Positions 1-8,777 of a DNA stretch of 37,469 nucleotides are shown here, one piece after another; positions within the stretch are counted from its first letter, which is position 1, and every line of letters begins with the position of its first letter. The DNA is from Flavobacteriaceae bacterium (GTDB taxonomy: Bacteria; Bacteroidota; Bacteroidia; Flavobacteriales; Flavobacteriaceae). The DNA lies in NCBI GenBank assembly GCA_002721275.1, contig PBJZ01000012.1:129711-167179 (forward strand). Direction: 5' to 3'. Made by a program: the position numbers and the translations under genes. The notes beneath the pieces are model-generated. The model ran no database searches. It was given only the letters and a program-made list of their open reading frames with translations, and was not told the DNA's origin.

Positions 1-180
1 AATTTACCAGAAATAAAAATTATTCGATATGATGAAAGATTTACATCCAAAATCGCAAAAAAAACCATCTTGGAATCGGGTTTAAAAAAACTTAAAAGAC
101 GTAATAAAAAATTGGTAGATAAAATTAGTGCAACAATAATTCTTCAATCATATTTAGAATCTATAAAAAATACACAATGA
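1..180 (+). CDS. ruvX: Holliday junction resolvase-like YqgF/RuvX, 3' end only
   Basis: The window opens inside this gene; only the last 59 codons and the TGA stop are present. The visible C-terminus carries the family's DERFTSK motif, followed by an ESGLKKLKRRNKKLVDKISA-type stretch and ATIILQSYL, the usual end of YqgF proteins. The family has an RNase H fold and is linked to 16S rRNA 5'-end maturation and a Holliday-junction resolvase-like activity. The stop overlaps the start of def by ATGA at 177-180, so the two are translationally coupled and co-transcribed. Confidence 0.9.
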   Translation, partial: NLPEIKIIRYDERFTSKIAKKTILESGLKKLKRRNKKLVDKISATIILQSYLESIKNTQ

Positions 181-764
181 TTTTACCCATATTAGCTTAC
201 GGTCATCCAGTTTTAAAAAGTAAAGCTAAAAACATAACTCACGACTATAAAAATTTGACTCAGATAATTGATAATATGTGGGAAACAATGTATAACGCTA
301 ATGGAGTAGGTCTCGCTGCTCCTCAGGTTGGATTATCAATAAGATTATTTATAATAGATACTAAACCATTTTCCGATGATGAAACCATAGTTAAAGATGA
401 AAGATCTAAACTAAAATCTTTTAAAAAGGTATTTATAAATCCTGAAATTTTAGATCAACATGGTGATGCTTGGGATTTTAATGAGGGATGTTTAAGTATT
501 CCTGATGTTCGAGCTGATATTAAGAGAAGTAAATCAATTTTTATTAAATATTGTGATATTAATTTTAAAGAAGAGATTGCTGAATTTGATGGTTTAATTG
601 CAAGAGTAGTTCAGCACGAGTATGATCATATTGAAGGAATATTATTTACTGATAAATTATCATCTCTTAAACGAAAATTAATGAGAAGAAAACTTCTGGA
701 TATAAGTAGAGGTAAAATATCTACAGACTATATAATGAAGTTTTCAAAAAATAAAATTAAATAA
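177..764 (+). CDS. def: peptide deformylase
   Basis: Removes the formyl group from the N-terminal methionine of nascent proteins; cytoplasmic metalloenzyme. All three family motifs are intact: GVGLAAPQVG at residues 43-52, EGCLSIP around residues 103-109 with the metal-binding Cys105, and QHEYDHIEG with His147, catalytic Glu148 and His151. At 195 residues it matches the normal size. The ATG overlaps the ruvX stop, and mazG follows after 12 bases, giving a ruvX-def-mazG operon, an arrangement familiar from Bacteroidota. Confidence 0.97.
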   Translation: MILPILAYGHPVLKSKAKNITHDYKNLTQIIDNMWETMYNANGVGLAAPQVGLSIRLFIIDTKPFSDDETIVKDERSKLKSFKKVFINPEILDQHGDAWDFNEGCLSIPDVRADIKRSKSIFIKYCDINFKEEIAEFDGLIARVVQHEYDHIEGILFTDKLSSLKRKLMRRKLLDISRGKISTDYIMKFSKNKIK

Positions 765-776
765 TAAATTATTTAA

Positions 777-1553
777 ATGAATAAAAGAAAAAAACAACTG
801 AAATCTATAGATAAGCTTTTAGATGTTATGGATAAACTCCGTGAAAAATGTCCATGGGACAAAAAACAAACTATTCAGAGTCTTAGATCCCTTACAATTG
901 AGGAAACCTATGAGTTATCTGATGCAATTTTGGAGAATGATACCAATTCTATAAAGGATGAGTTAGGAGATATTCTTATACACATTATTTTTTATTCAAA
1001 AATTGCTTCTGAGACAAATAAATTTGATTTGTCAGATGTTACAAATTCAGTAACTGAAAGACTTATTTTCAGACATCCACATGTATTTGGTAATTTAAAA
1101 ATTAAAAATATTGAGGATGTAAAAAGAAATTGGGAAAGTTTGAAAATAATGAATGGAAGTCAAAGTGTTCTTTCAGGTATCCCAAAATGTCTACCATCAA
1201 TAAATAAAGCTGAGAGAATATTAGATAAAGCGGCAGCTGTTGGTTTTGATTGGAAAAATAATGAGGATATTATAAAAAAAATTAAAGAGGAATCAAATGA
1301 GTTTTTATTGGAGTTAAGTTATCAAAATAAAAAAAATATGGAGGAAGAGTTTGGAGATTTATTTTTTTCGTTGATTAATTATGCAAGACGCTTGAAGATT
1401 GATTCAGATAAAGCACTTGAGAAAGCAAATAAAAAATTTATGAAAAGATTTACTTATATGGAGGGAAAATTAAATATTGAGAAAAAGAAAATAAATTCTT
1501 TAAGCTTGACAGAAATGAATAGATTGTGGGATACTGCAAAAAAAAATACGTAA
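777..1553 (+). CDS. mazG: nucleoside triphosphate pyrophosphohydrolase MazG
   Basis: Hydrolyses NTPs and dNTPs to the monophosphate plus pyrophosphate, a house-cleaning activity. The 258-residue protein has the two-domain MazG layout. The N-terminal domain carries LREKCPWDKKQT, then EETYEL and KDELGDILIHI, the metal-binding helices. The C-terminal domain repeats the pattern with KIKEESNEFLLEL and EEEFGDLFFSLINYARR. The extreme C-terminus has the usual NRLWDTAKK. It is the last gene of the ruvX-def operon. Its TAA ends at 1553 and the stop of the opposing DUF349 gene begins at 1554, so no spacer or terminator separates them. Confidence 0.96.
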   Translation: MNKRKKQLKSIDKLLDVMDKLREKCPWDKKQTIQSLRSLTIEETYELSDAILENDTNSIKDELGDILIHIIFYSKIASETNKFDLSDVTNSVTERLIFRHPHVFGNLKIKNIEDVKRNWESLKIMNGSQSVLSGIPKCLPSINKAERILDKAAAVGFDWKNNEDIIKKIKEESNEFLLELSYQNKKNMEEEFGDLFFSLINYARRLKIDSDKALEKANKKFMKRFTYMEGKLNIEKKKINSLSLTEMNRLWDTAKKNT

Positions 1554-3497
1554 TTATTTACTTACAGGCTCTTTCTCACTGGTATCATTCAATTTATTTT
1601 TAGGTAATTTACTTTTTATCAATGAATTGAGTTTGTCGATTTTATACTTAACCAGATATGACTTATTATTTAGATTATTTAATTTATCTGTAACATCTTT
1701 TAATATTGGACTTTGATTACTTGATTTAGTGAAAAAATCTAAATTATTTTCTAATTGATTAATTTCTGCAGTGATTATTTCTCTATCTTTTTTGTAATGA
1801 GTGATTCTATTTTGGAGCTCGCTTAAATCATCTTTTATACAATTGGCTTCGATATCAAAAATTGTATTTTCATTAAGTTGTTTATTCTTGTCAAGGGATA
1901 ATATTTTTTTTATGAATATTTTTGTGAGTTTATTTTTGGAATTGATACTAAGATCATCTTCACTTATAATTTCTGTCCAAATATTAGAAAAAAAGTTAAA
2001 AGGTTCCTCAGTAAACTGATTTTTTTTCAAATTTATTAGATTTATGGAATCAATTTTTTCATTTACTATCGATCTCTCTTTTTGATTTCTTTCTTCGAGT
2101 CCATTTTTTAATCTTTTGAAATAAAAGTTAGTTTTATTTACAAATTCTTTTTTCAAAGATTTTGAGATTTTAATAGGAACAAAACCTATTTTATTGAACT
2201 CGTTTTGAATTGATTTCATTCTATTTAAGTAGTCTTTCCAATCATCTTTCGCATTAATTTTTTCAACTTCATCAATTAATAATTTATATTTTTCAATATT
2301 TTTATTTTGATTAAGTTTCTGATCTTTATAAAAATTATTTTTGAGTCGATTAAATTCTTTTCCAACTTCCCTAAATGAACCCCAACTTTTTTTGCTTTCA
2401 TTTTTATTTATGGACCCAATTTTTTTGAATTCGTCTCTAAGCTCATTAAAATTTTTAATTGACTTTTGCCATTCATAATGATTTGATGGGATATTTTTAT
2501 ATAGGCTCACCATTTTGCTTATAATGCTATCCTTTAATTTTAAATTTTCTAGTTGAATTTCATCAATATTTTTTTGGAAGTTTTGTCTTCTAGAATGAAT
2601 AATCTTCGATGCTTTCTGAAATCTTTTCCATAAAATTTCTCTGTGTTCGCTTGCTACGGGACCTAAATCATTTTTCCAAAGAAGATGAAGAGTATTTAAT
2701 TCTTTACCAGCTTTAAGAACATCAGGAGACTTTGATAAAAACTCCGCTTTCTCAATTATTTTAATTTTTGCATCATAATTATGCTTAAAATCAATATTTC
2801 TGAGTTCTCTATTTATATGAAGAAAATCATAAAATCTCTCTACATGATGTTTGTATGTCTGCCATAAATTGTTATTATCTTTCCTTTGCGCTGGTCCAGT
2901 TTCATGCCAATTGTTTTGAAGATCTTTAAATTTTTTATAAATAGTATTTATTGACTCCTCTGCTCCAATCAATAATTTTATATTATCAATTATATCTTTT
3001 TTTATTTCACCATTTTTTCTTTTATTTTCGTCAATTTCTTTAAAATACTTTCTTTTTTTTCTTCTGTATTCATTTTTTAAATCATAAAAATCTTTTTTTT
3101 CTTTTGAAATTTTATCTAAATCAATTTCATTGGTTTTATTTGATGTTTTAATAGAATTTAAATTTTTAAAGTATTTACTTTCAAGCTTTGAGATTATTTC
3201 TTCTATTACCAATCTATTTGAACGCCAATTTGCATCAATAATTTTTTCACCAAGAATTATTAGCAGTTCTGAGGAACTTTGATCATTTTTCAATTCTTTT
3301 TTGTGAATTTTTTTTTCTTTATCCTTTTTGATAATATTCTTATCTGAAAAGTTATTCGACAATAGATTGATTAACTCTGCTTTTTTTAATTTTGAAAAAT
3401 TAGAAACTTTTAATTTTTTTGCTAATGCTTTAAGATCCACAACTTTCATAGATTCTAATTTATTAGCTTCTTTTTTTATGATTACTTTATTTTTCAA
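1554..3497 (-). CDS. DUF349-repeat protein with Rho_N/SAP-like N-terminus
   Basis: A 647-residue, lysine-rich, mostly helical protein. Residues about 11-48 form a Rho_N/SAP-like helical motif (ESMKVVDLKALAKKLKVSNF followed by a Lys-rich helix ending ELINLLS). After a polar linker come at least four DUF349 repeats, recognisable by NNWHETGP, LLWKNDLGPV, DEFKKIGSI and NEFNKIGFV. The C-terminal third is coiled-coil-like. The molecular role of DUF349 proteins in Bacteroidota is not established; a nucleic-acid-binding role is my inference from the N-terminus. The longest frame begins with TTG at 3497; the first in-frame ATG is at 3449 and would remove 16 residues and clip the Rho_N-like motif. It lies 46 bases downstream of aroE. 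Confidence 0.85.
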   Translation of the reverse strand: MKNKVIIKKEANKLESMKVVDLKALAKKLKVSNFSKLKKAELINLLSNNFSDKNIIKKDKEKKIHKKELKNDQSSSELLIILGEKIIDANWRSNRLVIEEIISKLESKYFKNLNSIKTSNKTNEIDLDKISKEKKDFYDLKNEYRRKKRKYFKEIDENKRKNGEIKKDIIDNIKLLIGAEESINTIYKKFKDLQNNWHETGPAQRKDNNNLWQTYKHHVERFYDFLHINRELRNIDFKHNYDAKIKIIEKAEFLSKSPDVLKAGKELNTLHLLWKNDLGPVASEHREILWKRFQKASKIIHSRRQNFQKNIDEIQLENLKLKDSIISKMVSLYKNIPSNHYEWQKSIKNFNELRDEFKKIGSINKNESKKSWGSFREVGKEFNRLKNNFYKDQKLNQNKNIEKYKLLIDEVEKINAKDDWKDYLNRMKSIQNEFNKIGFVPIKISKSLKKEFVNKTNFYFKRLKNGLEERNQKERSIVNEKIDSINLINLKKNQFTEEPFNFFSNIWTEIISEDDLSINSKNKLTKIFIKKILSLDKNKQLNENTIFDIEANCIKDDLSELQNRITHYKKDREIITAEINQLENNLDFFTKSSNQSPILKDVTDKLNNLNNKSYLVKYKIDKLNSLIKSKLPKNKLNDTSEKEPVSK

Positions 3498-3543
3498 ATT
3501 TTCAGTACTTTAATTTTTTTAAAATTTACAAAAAAAATTATAC

Positions 3544-4284
3544 TTATTTCCAATATTCCCATGATGCCTCTGCCTGTTCTTTGAGCATTTTATATCCATT
3601 TGTTACTTTAGCGCCCTTTTCTATTCCTTTTTTCATAAATAAAGTTACTTCTGGATTGTAAACAAGATCAAATAAATAGTTTTTAGTATTTAACAATTTG
3701 TATGGAATTCTTGGGCATTTATAAATACTTGGATATGTCCCTAAAGGTGTACAATTGATTATTAAGGGGTTACTGATAATCAGATCTTCGTCAATATCAT
3801 CATAGTTTATTTCATCTTTTTTTGGATTCCTAGAAACAACTATTAAATCAATATTATTTTTTTTTAACACAAAATTTACTGCTTTCGATGCACCACCTGT
3901 ACCTAAAATCATTGCTTTAGGCTTTTCACTTTTTATAAAAGATTTTAATGCAATTTCAAAACCAATTATATCAGTGTTGTCTCCTATAATCTTTTGATCT
4001 TTAAAATAAATTGTATTAACTGCTCCTATTAGTTTGGCATTTTTGCTCAGTTCATCTAAATAAGGTATTATTTTTTCTTTGTATGGAATCGTGACATTTA
4101 GACCGACTAAATTCCTTTTTTTTAAAATCAAATTTAAATCTGATAAACTTTTTATATCGAAGTTTTCATATACAAAATTATCGACATGATTATGTATGAA
4201 TTTTTCTTCAAAATATTTTTTTGAAAAAGAGTATTTAATATTCTTCCCAATAAGTCCAATCTTTTTAACTTCTTTCTTTTCCAT
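3544..4284 (-). CDS. aroE: shikimate dehydrogenase
   Basis: Reduces 3-dehydroshikimate to shikimate with NADPH in aromatic amino acid synthesis. The 246 residues are short but typical for this phylum and complete. Visible motifs: YSFS for substrate binding near residue 20, NVTIPYKE with catalytic Lys69, GAVNTI, GDNTD with Asp105, the Rossmann glycine motif GTGGASKA at 128-135, NCTPLGTYP, and a C-terminal GYKMLKEQAEASW. Its start lies 20 bases inside the 3' end of the upstream DUF368 gene, so translation is probably coupled. No functional link between AroE and the DUF368 proteins is obvious. Confidence 0.95.
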   Translation of the reverse strand: MEKKEVKKIGLIGKNIKYSFSKKYFEEKFIHNHVDNFVYENFDIKSLSDLNLILKKRNLVGLNVTIPYKEKIIPYLDELSKNAKLIGAVNTIYFKDQKIIGDNTDIIGFEIALKSFIKSEKPKAMILGTGGASKAVNFVLKKNNIDLIVVSRNPKKDEINYDDIDEDLIISNPLIINCTPLGTYPSIYKCPRIPYKLLNTKNYLFDLVYNPEVTLFMKKGIEKGAKVTNGYKMLKEQAEASWEYWK

Positions 4285-5224
4285 ATTTTTCTAGAACGTA
4301 AACTATAACTATTCCCAAAGTAATACATAATATCATCATAATTGTATGTTGATTTATTTCTCTAGGAAAAAAATAATCTATTTCATTCTTTGATTCAGTT
4401 CGCCATGGCCATACACAAATTAATGACCCAGAGATAAACCCACATATCATTGAAATAGTATAAGAGTAATATTTTTTTAAAACATAATTTAATAAATTAA
4501 CATAAAAAATTAAACCTGATATTGAGCCAGCTGTAAATACAATCAAAATTTGAATTAATCTGATTTTTTCAGCATTTTTAAAGAAATCTAAATCACCATA
4601 AAATAAACTTTTAACACAAGAATATAATGCATTGACCGAGTCGATTAATAATAGTTCGTAATTACCCATCAGCAGAAGTATAAAGGACCCTGATAGACCT
4701 GGTAAAGTCATACCAGAAACACTAATTACTCCGCAAAAAAAAATAAAATAAAAATTTTGATTTCCATCCATTGGATTTAATAGACTTATGCAAAGACCAA
4801 CTAATAGTCCTAGCACGAGAAAAATATATGATTTTAAATTCCAAATTTTAACAAGATGAATCACAAAAAAAATAGATGAAATAACCATTCCAAAAAAAAG
4901 AGACCACAAATAATTTGGATAATTAATTAGTAAATAGTCTAAAATAAAAGCCATACTAAAAAAACTCAATAGGCTTCCACCAAACAAATAAAACAAAAAA
5001 GGAGCATTTGTATACGAAATAAGGCTATCCCATCTCCTAGCCATAAGCAGTTTAAATGCTATTAAATTTAATTTTTGTAATGAATATATCAACTCAACAT
5101 AAAAACCTCCAACCAATGCAATTATACCCCCAGATACACCAGGAACTTTATTTATTGCACCCATAGCATAACCTTGAATAATTAATAATATCTTATCACT
5201 TAATATTCTTTTCCTTTTCATCAT
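4265..5224 (-). CDS. DUF368 family membrane protein, second copy (polyprenyl-phosphate translocase type)
   Basis: A 319-residue polytopic inner-membrane protein. It carries two internally related motifs, PGVSGG at residues 28-33 and PGLSGS at 175-180, and a VWPW motif late in the protein. These define DUF368. Members from Vibrio cholerae and Staphylococcus aureus (PopT) have been reported to recycle undecaprenyl phosphate across the membrane. Assigning that role here rests on family membership. It overlaps the upstream paralogue by 29 bases and aroE by 20. The first motif (NKVPGVSGGIIALVGG) differs from the paralogue's (ADLVPGISGGTIALIF), so this copy may have specialised. Start is a double ATG. 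Confidence 0.9.
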   Translation of the reverse strand: MMKRKRILSDKILLIIQGYAMGAINKVPGVSGGIIALVGGFYVELIYSLQKLNLIAFKLLMARRWDSLISYTNAPFLFYLFGGSLLSFFSMAFILDYLLINYPNYLWSLFFGMVISSIFFVIHLVKIWNLKSYIFLVLGLLVGLCISLLNPMDGNQNFYFIFFCGVISVSGMTLPGLSGSFILLLMGNYELLLIDSVNALYSCVKSLFYGDLDFFKNAEKIRLIQILIVFTAGSISGLIFYVNLLNYVLKKYYSYTISMICGFISGSLICVWPWRTESKNEIDYFFPREINQHTIMMILCITLGIVIVYVLEKYGKERS

Positions 5225-6128
5225 TCAGTTTTTTTTCTAAAAAATTTAATCCAAATATTATTGAACCACCCAAAGTAAAAAAAATCGAAGCTAATAAAAA
5301 ATTACTATTTTCAATATAGTTGAATGGTAGAACAGGCTGACCATTTTGTTGCCATGGCCATATTTCAATAATACCCCCAATCATCAAGCCAATCATAAAC
5401 ATTATTGTTTTGTCATAATAATTATTGAGTAACCACTTTACAATTTTTGAAAAAATTAAGAGTCCAGAAATAATTCCTAAGGCAAAAAATGACAATTTTG
5501 AAAAAATTAATTTCGCGTTTATTACGTTCTGAGAAAGTACAATTTTAATTACTTCTTTTAATAGTGATATTACCTCAGAATAAGTTCCAAATAAAATAAG
5601 TATGTAAGCTCCTGATAAACCGGGAAGAATCATTGCGCTAATTGCAAAAAAACCGGAAACAAAAAGTAATGTGTTAGAATTAAATTTAAGTGCTAAACCA
5701 TAATTAAACGATACAATACTTAGGGATGATATAATTCCCAATATAAAAAAAAACGTAAGATTATAATTTGGTTTTTTAATTCTCTTAAAAATCAAATAAC
5801 TACTGGATAATATTAATCCTGAGAAAAAGGATAATAGAAAGGTTATATAATTATTGATTAGCCAATCTATAACATAGGTGAAAAAGAATATTCCAATTAG
5901 TATACCAGAGAATAATAGCAATAAAAATTTCCCATTGATGTAGACCCAAAACGAAATTAATCCACTTTCTTTAAATTTAGCCAGGGATTTAATTGATAAT
6001 TTTGATAAACTTGAAATTAACTTTTCGTATATGTTAAAAATCAAGGCAATTGTTCCACCTGATATACCTGGAACAAGATCAGCTATACCCATAAAAACGC
6101 CCTTCATTAGGATTTTAAATGATTTCAT
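5196..6128 (-). CDS. DUF368 family membrane protein, first copy (polyprenyl-phosphate translocase type)
   Basis: A 310-residue polytopic membrane protein with the canonical DUF368 duplicated motifs: PGISGGT at residues 20-26 and PGLSGAY at 169-175, plus IWPW near the C-terminus. The first motif is closer to the usual family form (ADLVPGISGGT) than that of the overlapping downstream paralogue, so this is probably the ancestral-type copy. The inferred role is return of undecaprenyl phosphate to the cytoplasmic face for wall and glycan synthesis. It lies 24 bases after the TPR gene and overlaps the next gene by 29 bases. Confidence 0.92.
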   Translation of the reverse strand: MKSFKILMKGVFMGIADLVPGISGGTIALIFNIYEKLISSLSKLSIKSLAKFKESGLISFWVYINGKFLLLLFSGILIGIFFFTYVIDWLINNYITFLLSFFSGLILSSSYLIFKRIKKPNYNLTFFFILGIISSLSIVSFNYGLALKFNSNTLLFVSGFFAISAMILPGLSGAYILILFGTYSEVISLLKEVIKIVLSQNVINAKLIFSKLSFFALGIISGLLIFSKIVKWLLNNYYDKTIMFMIGLMIGGIIEIWPWQQNGQPVLPFNYIENSNFLLASIFFTLGGSIIFGLNFLEKKLNDEKEKNIK

Positions 6129-6152
6129 TATTTAAATATAGCAATAGTTTAA

Positions 6153-7508
6153 TCAGATTATTGAGGCTAGATCTGAATAAAGCTCATTTTTTAATAATTT
6201 ATTTAAAACTTTTTGGTCGATTGAATTCAAATATTTTGTAGCAACAACTGAATTGCCCAGCTTAACTTGAATAACGCCTAATCTAAAAATTATTAATGGT
6301 GAGTTTTTAAAAATAGCTAACGCTTTGTATACAATATTTTTAGCTTGGTTTAATCTATATAACTTGATCAAACAATCTAATAAATCTGTCCAAACTCCAA
6401 TTTCTGAATTACCCAAATCAATAGAATTTTCAAAATAAAAAATTGCAGACGAGTAATTGCCATTTTTCATAATTAACTGACCAGCTTTATATGAAAAAAA
6501 TGGGTTATCACCATTTGACTCTATTGCTTTTTTTGAGTAATGTAGAGCATTTTTGAAATCAGAGTTTTGGTAATAGAAGTCAATTATTTCAATCCATCCC
6601 TTTTCAAAGTTCGGTTCAATTAAAATTGTTTTTTTAAAATAACTTAAAGATAAATCTTTATTTCCTAAAATCTTATGGCAACAAGCTATTCTGTGGTAAA
6701 CATATGCACTTGGATCATTAATTTCAGTAGCTATGTGGTAATTTTCAATAGCAGTATTCAAATTACCAATTTTTTCAAGTATTTTTCCTTTTTCAATATA
6801 TGCTCCAGTAAATGAGTCATCGCTGATGATTGCAAAATCAAATGCTGATATAGCTTCTCTAAAATTCCCTTTTTTGTAATGGATTTTACCCAATTGGTGC
6901 CAGGCAACCTCACAATATGGATTTTTATCTAGTATTGATCCTAAAAAATTGATTGATTCGTTTTCCTGAGATAATTGCTCAAATATATGTAATAAATTGT
7001 ATAATGCTTGATAATCAAAAGGATCTCGTTTCAAGCATAATTTGAAATAATATTTAGCAGCACTAAATTTTTTGATCAGCATAAACTCCATACCAATTAA
7101 ATTTAGTATTTCAGTTGAGTCATTTGAGTAGTTTAGTGCCACTTTAAGAAAATGAATTGCCTCATCGTGTTTTTTTGTTTTAGAGGCAATAGTAGCCTTT
7201 TGAATAAAAATCTCCTCATGTTGTGGATAAAGCTTTTCGGCTAAGTCTAATAACTCTAAAGATTGTTTGAAGTCACCTTCAAATATTAAAATTTCACTTT
7301 TTAATAGAATTAATTCACCATTATTAGGGTGCTGATTCATCCCGATTTCGAGGGCTCTATCAGCTAAATTTAACTTTCCACTGTCAATGTAGTACTGAAT
7401 AATACCCTCAAATTCTTGTGCATCAAAAAATAAAACCTGATTGGTTTTAATCATTTTTTCAAACCTTTTGACAGGTATAGAAATATCTTCTTGTTCGAAA
7501 TTCAACAT
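6153..7508 (-). CDS. tetratricopeptide repeat protein
   Basis: A 451-residue soluble protein with no signal peptide. It is built almost entirely of TPR units of about 34 residues, with repeated W/Y-x-x-L-G/A-x-x-Y, A-x-x-x-F and P signatures, for example AWHQLGKIHYKKGNFREAIS and GWIEIIDFYYQNSDFKNALH. TPR arrays are protein-binding scaffolds; no partner can be named from sequence. An 87-base gap upstream holds a candidate flavobacterial promoter and a hairpin that ends at the start codon, so it may begin a new unit with the two DUF368 genes and aroE. Confidence 0.9.
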   Translation of the reverse strand: MLNFEQEDISIPVKRFEKMIKTNQVLFFDAQEFEGIIQYYIDSGKLNLADRALEIGMNQHPNNGELILLKSEILIFEGDFKQSLELLDLAEKLYPQHEEIFIQKATIASKTKKHDEAIHFLKVALNYSNDSTEILNLIGMEFMLIKKFSAAKYYFKLCLKRDPFDYQALYNLLHIFEQLSQENESINFLGSILDKNPYCEVAWHQLGKIHYKKGNFREAISAFDFAIISDDSFTGAYIEKGKILEKIGNLNTAIENYHIATEINDPSAYVYHRIACCHKILGNKDLSLSYFKKTILIEPNFEKGWIEIIDFYYQNSDFKNALHYSKKAIESNGDNPFFSYKAGQLIMKNGNYSSAIFYFENSIDLGNSEIGVWTDLLDCLIKLYRLNQAKNIVYKALAIFKNSPLIIFRLGVIQVKLGNSVVATKYLNSIDQKVLNKLLKNELYSDLASII

Positions 7509-7542
7509 AGGATCGTTTAACTTTTTTAAAATTAAAGATCCT
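7509..7542 (-). promoter_or_regulatory. inverted repeat abutting the TPR gene start codon
   Basis: AGGATC at 7509-7514 pairs with GATCCT at 7537-7542, and TTTAA pairs with TTAAA inside it, with a single bulged base. The stem is about 11 bp around an A/T loop. On the minus strand the 3' arm ends directly before the ATG of the TPR gene at 7508. There is no following T-run in the gene's direction, so it is not a minus-strand terminator. A hairpin here could hide the translation start or be a protein site. It may also be chance in AT-rich DNA. Confidence 0.35.
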
Positions 7543-7549
7543 CTTTTTA

Positions 7550-7579
7550 CAAAATTTGTGGGTCAATCTTTTTTTTCAA
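7550..7579 (-). promoter_or_regulatory. candidate flavobacterial promoter for the TPR-DUF368-aroE unit
   Basis: On the minus strand a TTG (7579-7577) is followed after 19 bases by AAATTTTG (7557-7550). The Bacteroidota consensus is TTG, 17-23 bases, TANNTTTG; this matches 7 of 8 bases in the -7 box with ideal spacing. It leaves a leader of roughly 35 bases before the ATG at 7508. It sits in one of the few real gaps in the long minus-strand run. Confidence 0.4.
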
Positions 7580-7582
7580 CAA

Positions 7583-7604
7583 AATAATTAACACTTTAAT
7601 TATT
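7583..7604 (-). terminator. possible terminator hairpin at the end of the aminotransferase gene
   Basis: A perfect 9-bp inverted repeat, AATAATTAA and TTAATTATT, surrounds a 4-base loop. It contains the stop codon of the aminotransferase gene at 7596-7598. On the minus strand the 3' arm runs on into TTTTG, which gives a T-rich tail. The stem is all A and T, so as an intrinsic terminator it would be weak. Confidence 0.35.
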
Positions 7605-8777
7605 AATGTCATCCAGAACACTGGTGATTATTGAACATCCTTTTTCAATTTCTTTATTTGATATATTTAGTGGTGGAGAAATTCTAATAGCATTTTTTTC
7701 CCAAAGTAACCAAAATAGGATTAAACCTCTATTCATAGATTCGTAAATTACTTTATTAACAATTTTGTCATCATTTAATATTAAGGCAAGCATTAAACCC
7801 TTACCATTTATTTTTTTTATGAGTGGATGTTCTAATTTTTTTCTAAATAGACTTTCTTTTGATTCTATTTTTTCTATAATCTTGAGTTCATAGAGTAATT
7901 TTATATTTGCTAGTGCTGATGCGGCAATTACTGGATTTCCACCGAAAGTTGTAATATGACCTAATTTTGGATTTGTCTCAAAAAGTTTCATGTAATTTTT
8001 TGATGAGCAAAATGCACCGATTGGAAGTCCACCTCCCATACCCTTACCAATTACTAATATATCTGGGATTACATTATAATGTTCATATCCAAATAATTTT
8101 CCTGTTCTTCCAAATCCAGGTTGAATTTCATCTAATATGAGAAGTGCACCTTCTTTTTTGCATTTATTTTTTACCTTTTTTAAGTAATCATTTTTTGGTG
8201 TAATAAATCCTGCACCTCCTTGAATAGTCTCAAGTATGACAGCAGCTGTTTTTTTTGTAATTTTTGATAGGTCTTCTATTTTATTAAATTCAATAAATTT
8301 AATCTTTGGTAGTAGAGGGCCATAACCAATTTTTTGACTTTCATAACCAGTTACGCTGAGAGACCCATGTGTACTTCCATGATATGATTTTTTTGCACTA
8401 ACTAGCTCATCTCTTCCAGTAACTTTTTTAGCTAATTTTAGTGCTCCTTCAATTGCTTCAGTGCCAGAATTGGTTAAGTATAAAACATCTAAATTATTTG
8501 GTAATTTATCTACTAAAGTTTTACTTAGATCTACAGCTGGTTTTTGAGCAAATTCTCCATAAACCATTACATGCATATAATACTTAAGTTGTTTTTTTAT
8601 AGCATTAATAATCTTTGGATGACAATGTCCTAATAAGTTTGCCGAAATGCCTGCTACAAAATCTAAATATTTTTTTCCAGAAGTATCCCATATGTATGAT
8701 CCTTTCGCTTTCCTAATCTCTAATCCAATTGGATTTGGATTAGTTTTAGCTTGATATTTTAAGAAATCTTCAATCAC
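7596..8777 (-). CDS. class III aminotransferase (acetylornithine/4-aminobutyrate type)
   Basis: A PLP-dependent transaminase of 393 residues, normal for the family. Motifs: NSGTEAIEGALKLA for cofactor phosphate binding near residue 103, DEIQPGFGRTG with Asp216 for the pyridine nitrogen, and the Schiff-base Lys245 in VIGKGMGGGLPIGA, followed by FGGNPVIAASA. Substrate cannot be fixed from sequence: there is no arginine-biosynthesis neighbour, so acetylornithine aminotransferase is only one possibility. The start is GTG at 8777; its GTGA overlap with the OstA-like stop at 8774 implies coupling, and no in-frame ATG occurs before the conserved N-terminal part ends. Confidence 0.9.
   Translation of the reverse strand: MIEDFLKYQAKTNPNPIGLEIRKAKGSYIWDTSGKKYLDFVAGISANLLGHCHPKIINAIKKQLKYYMHVMVYGEFAQKPAVDLSKTLVDKLPNNLDVLYLTNSGTEAIEGALKLAKKVTGRDELVSAKKSYHGSTHGSLSVTGYESQKIGYGPLLPKIKFIEFNKIEDLSKITKKTAAVILETIQGGAGFITPKNDYLKKVKNKCKKEGALLILDEIQPGFGRTGKLFGYEHYNVIPDILVIGKGMGGGLPIGAFCSSKNYMKLFETNPKLGHITTFGGNPVIAASALANIKLLYELKIIEKIESKESLFRKKLEHPLIKKINGKGLMLALILNDDKIVNKVIYESMNRGLILFWLLWEKNAIRISPPLNISNKEIEKGCSIITSVLDDINN

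Noticed and set aside
3512-3539. Inverted repeat of A and T runs between aroE and the DUF349 gene
   Set aside because: The stem is made only of A/T homopolymers in an AT-rich gap, so it is not distinguishable from base composition.
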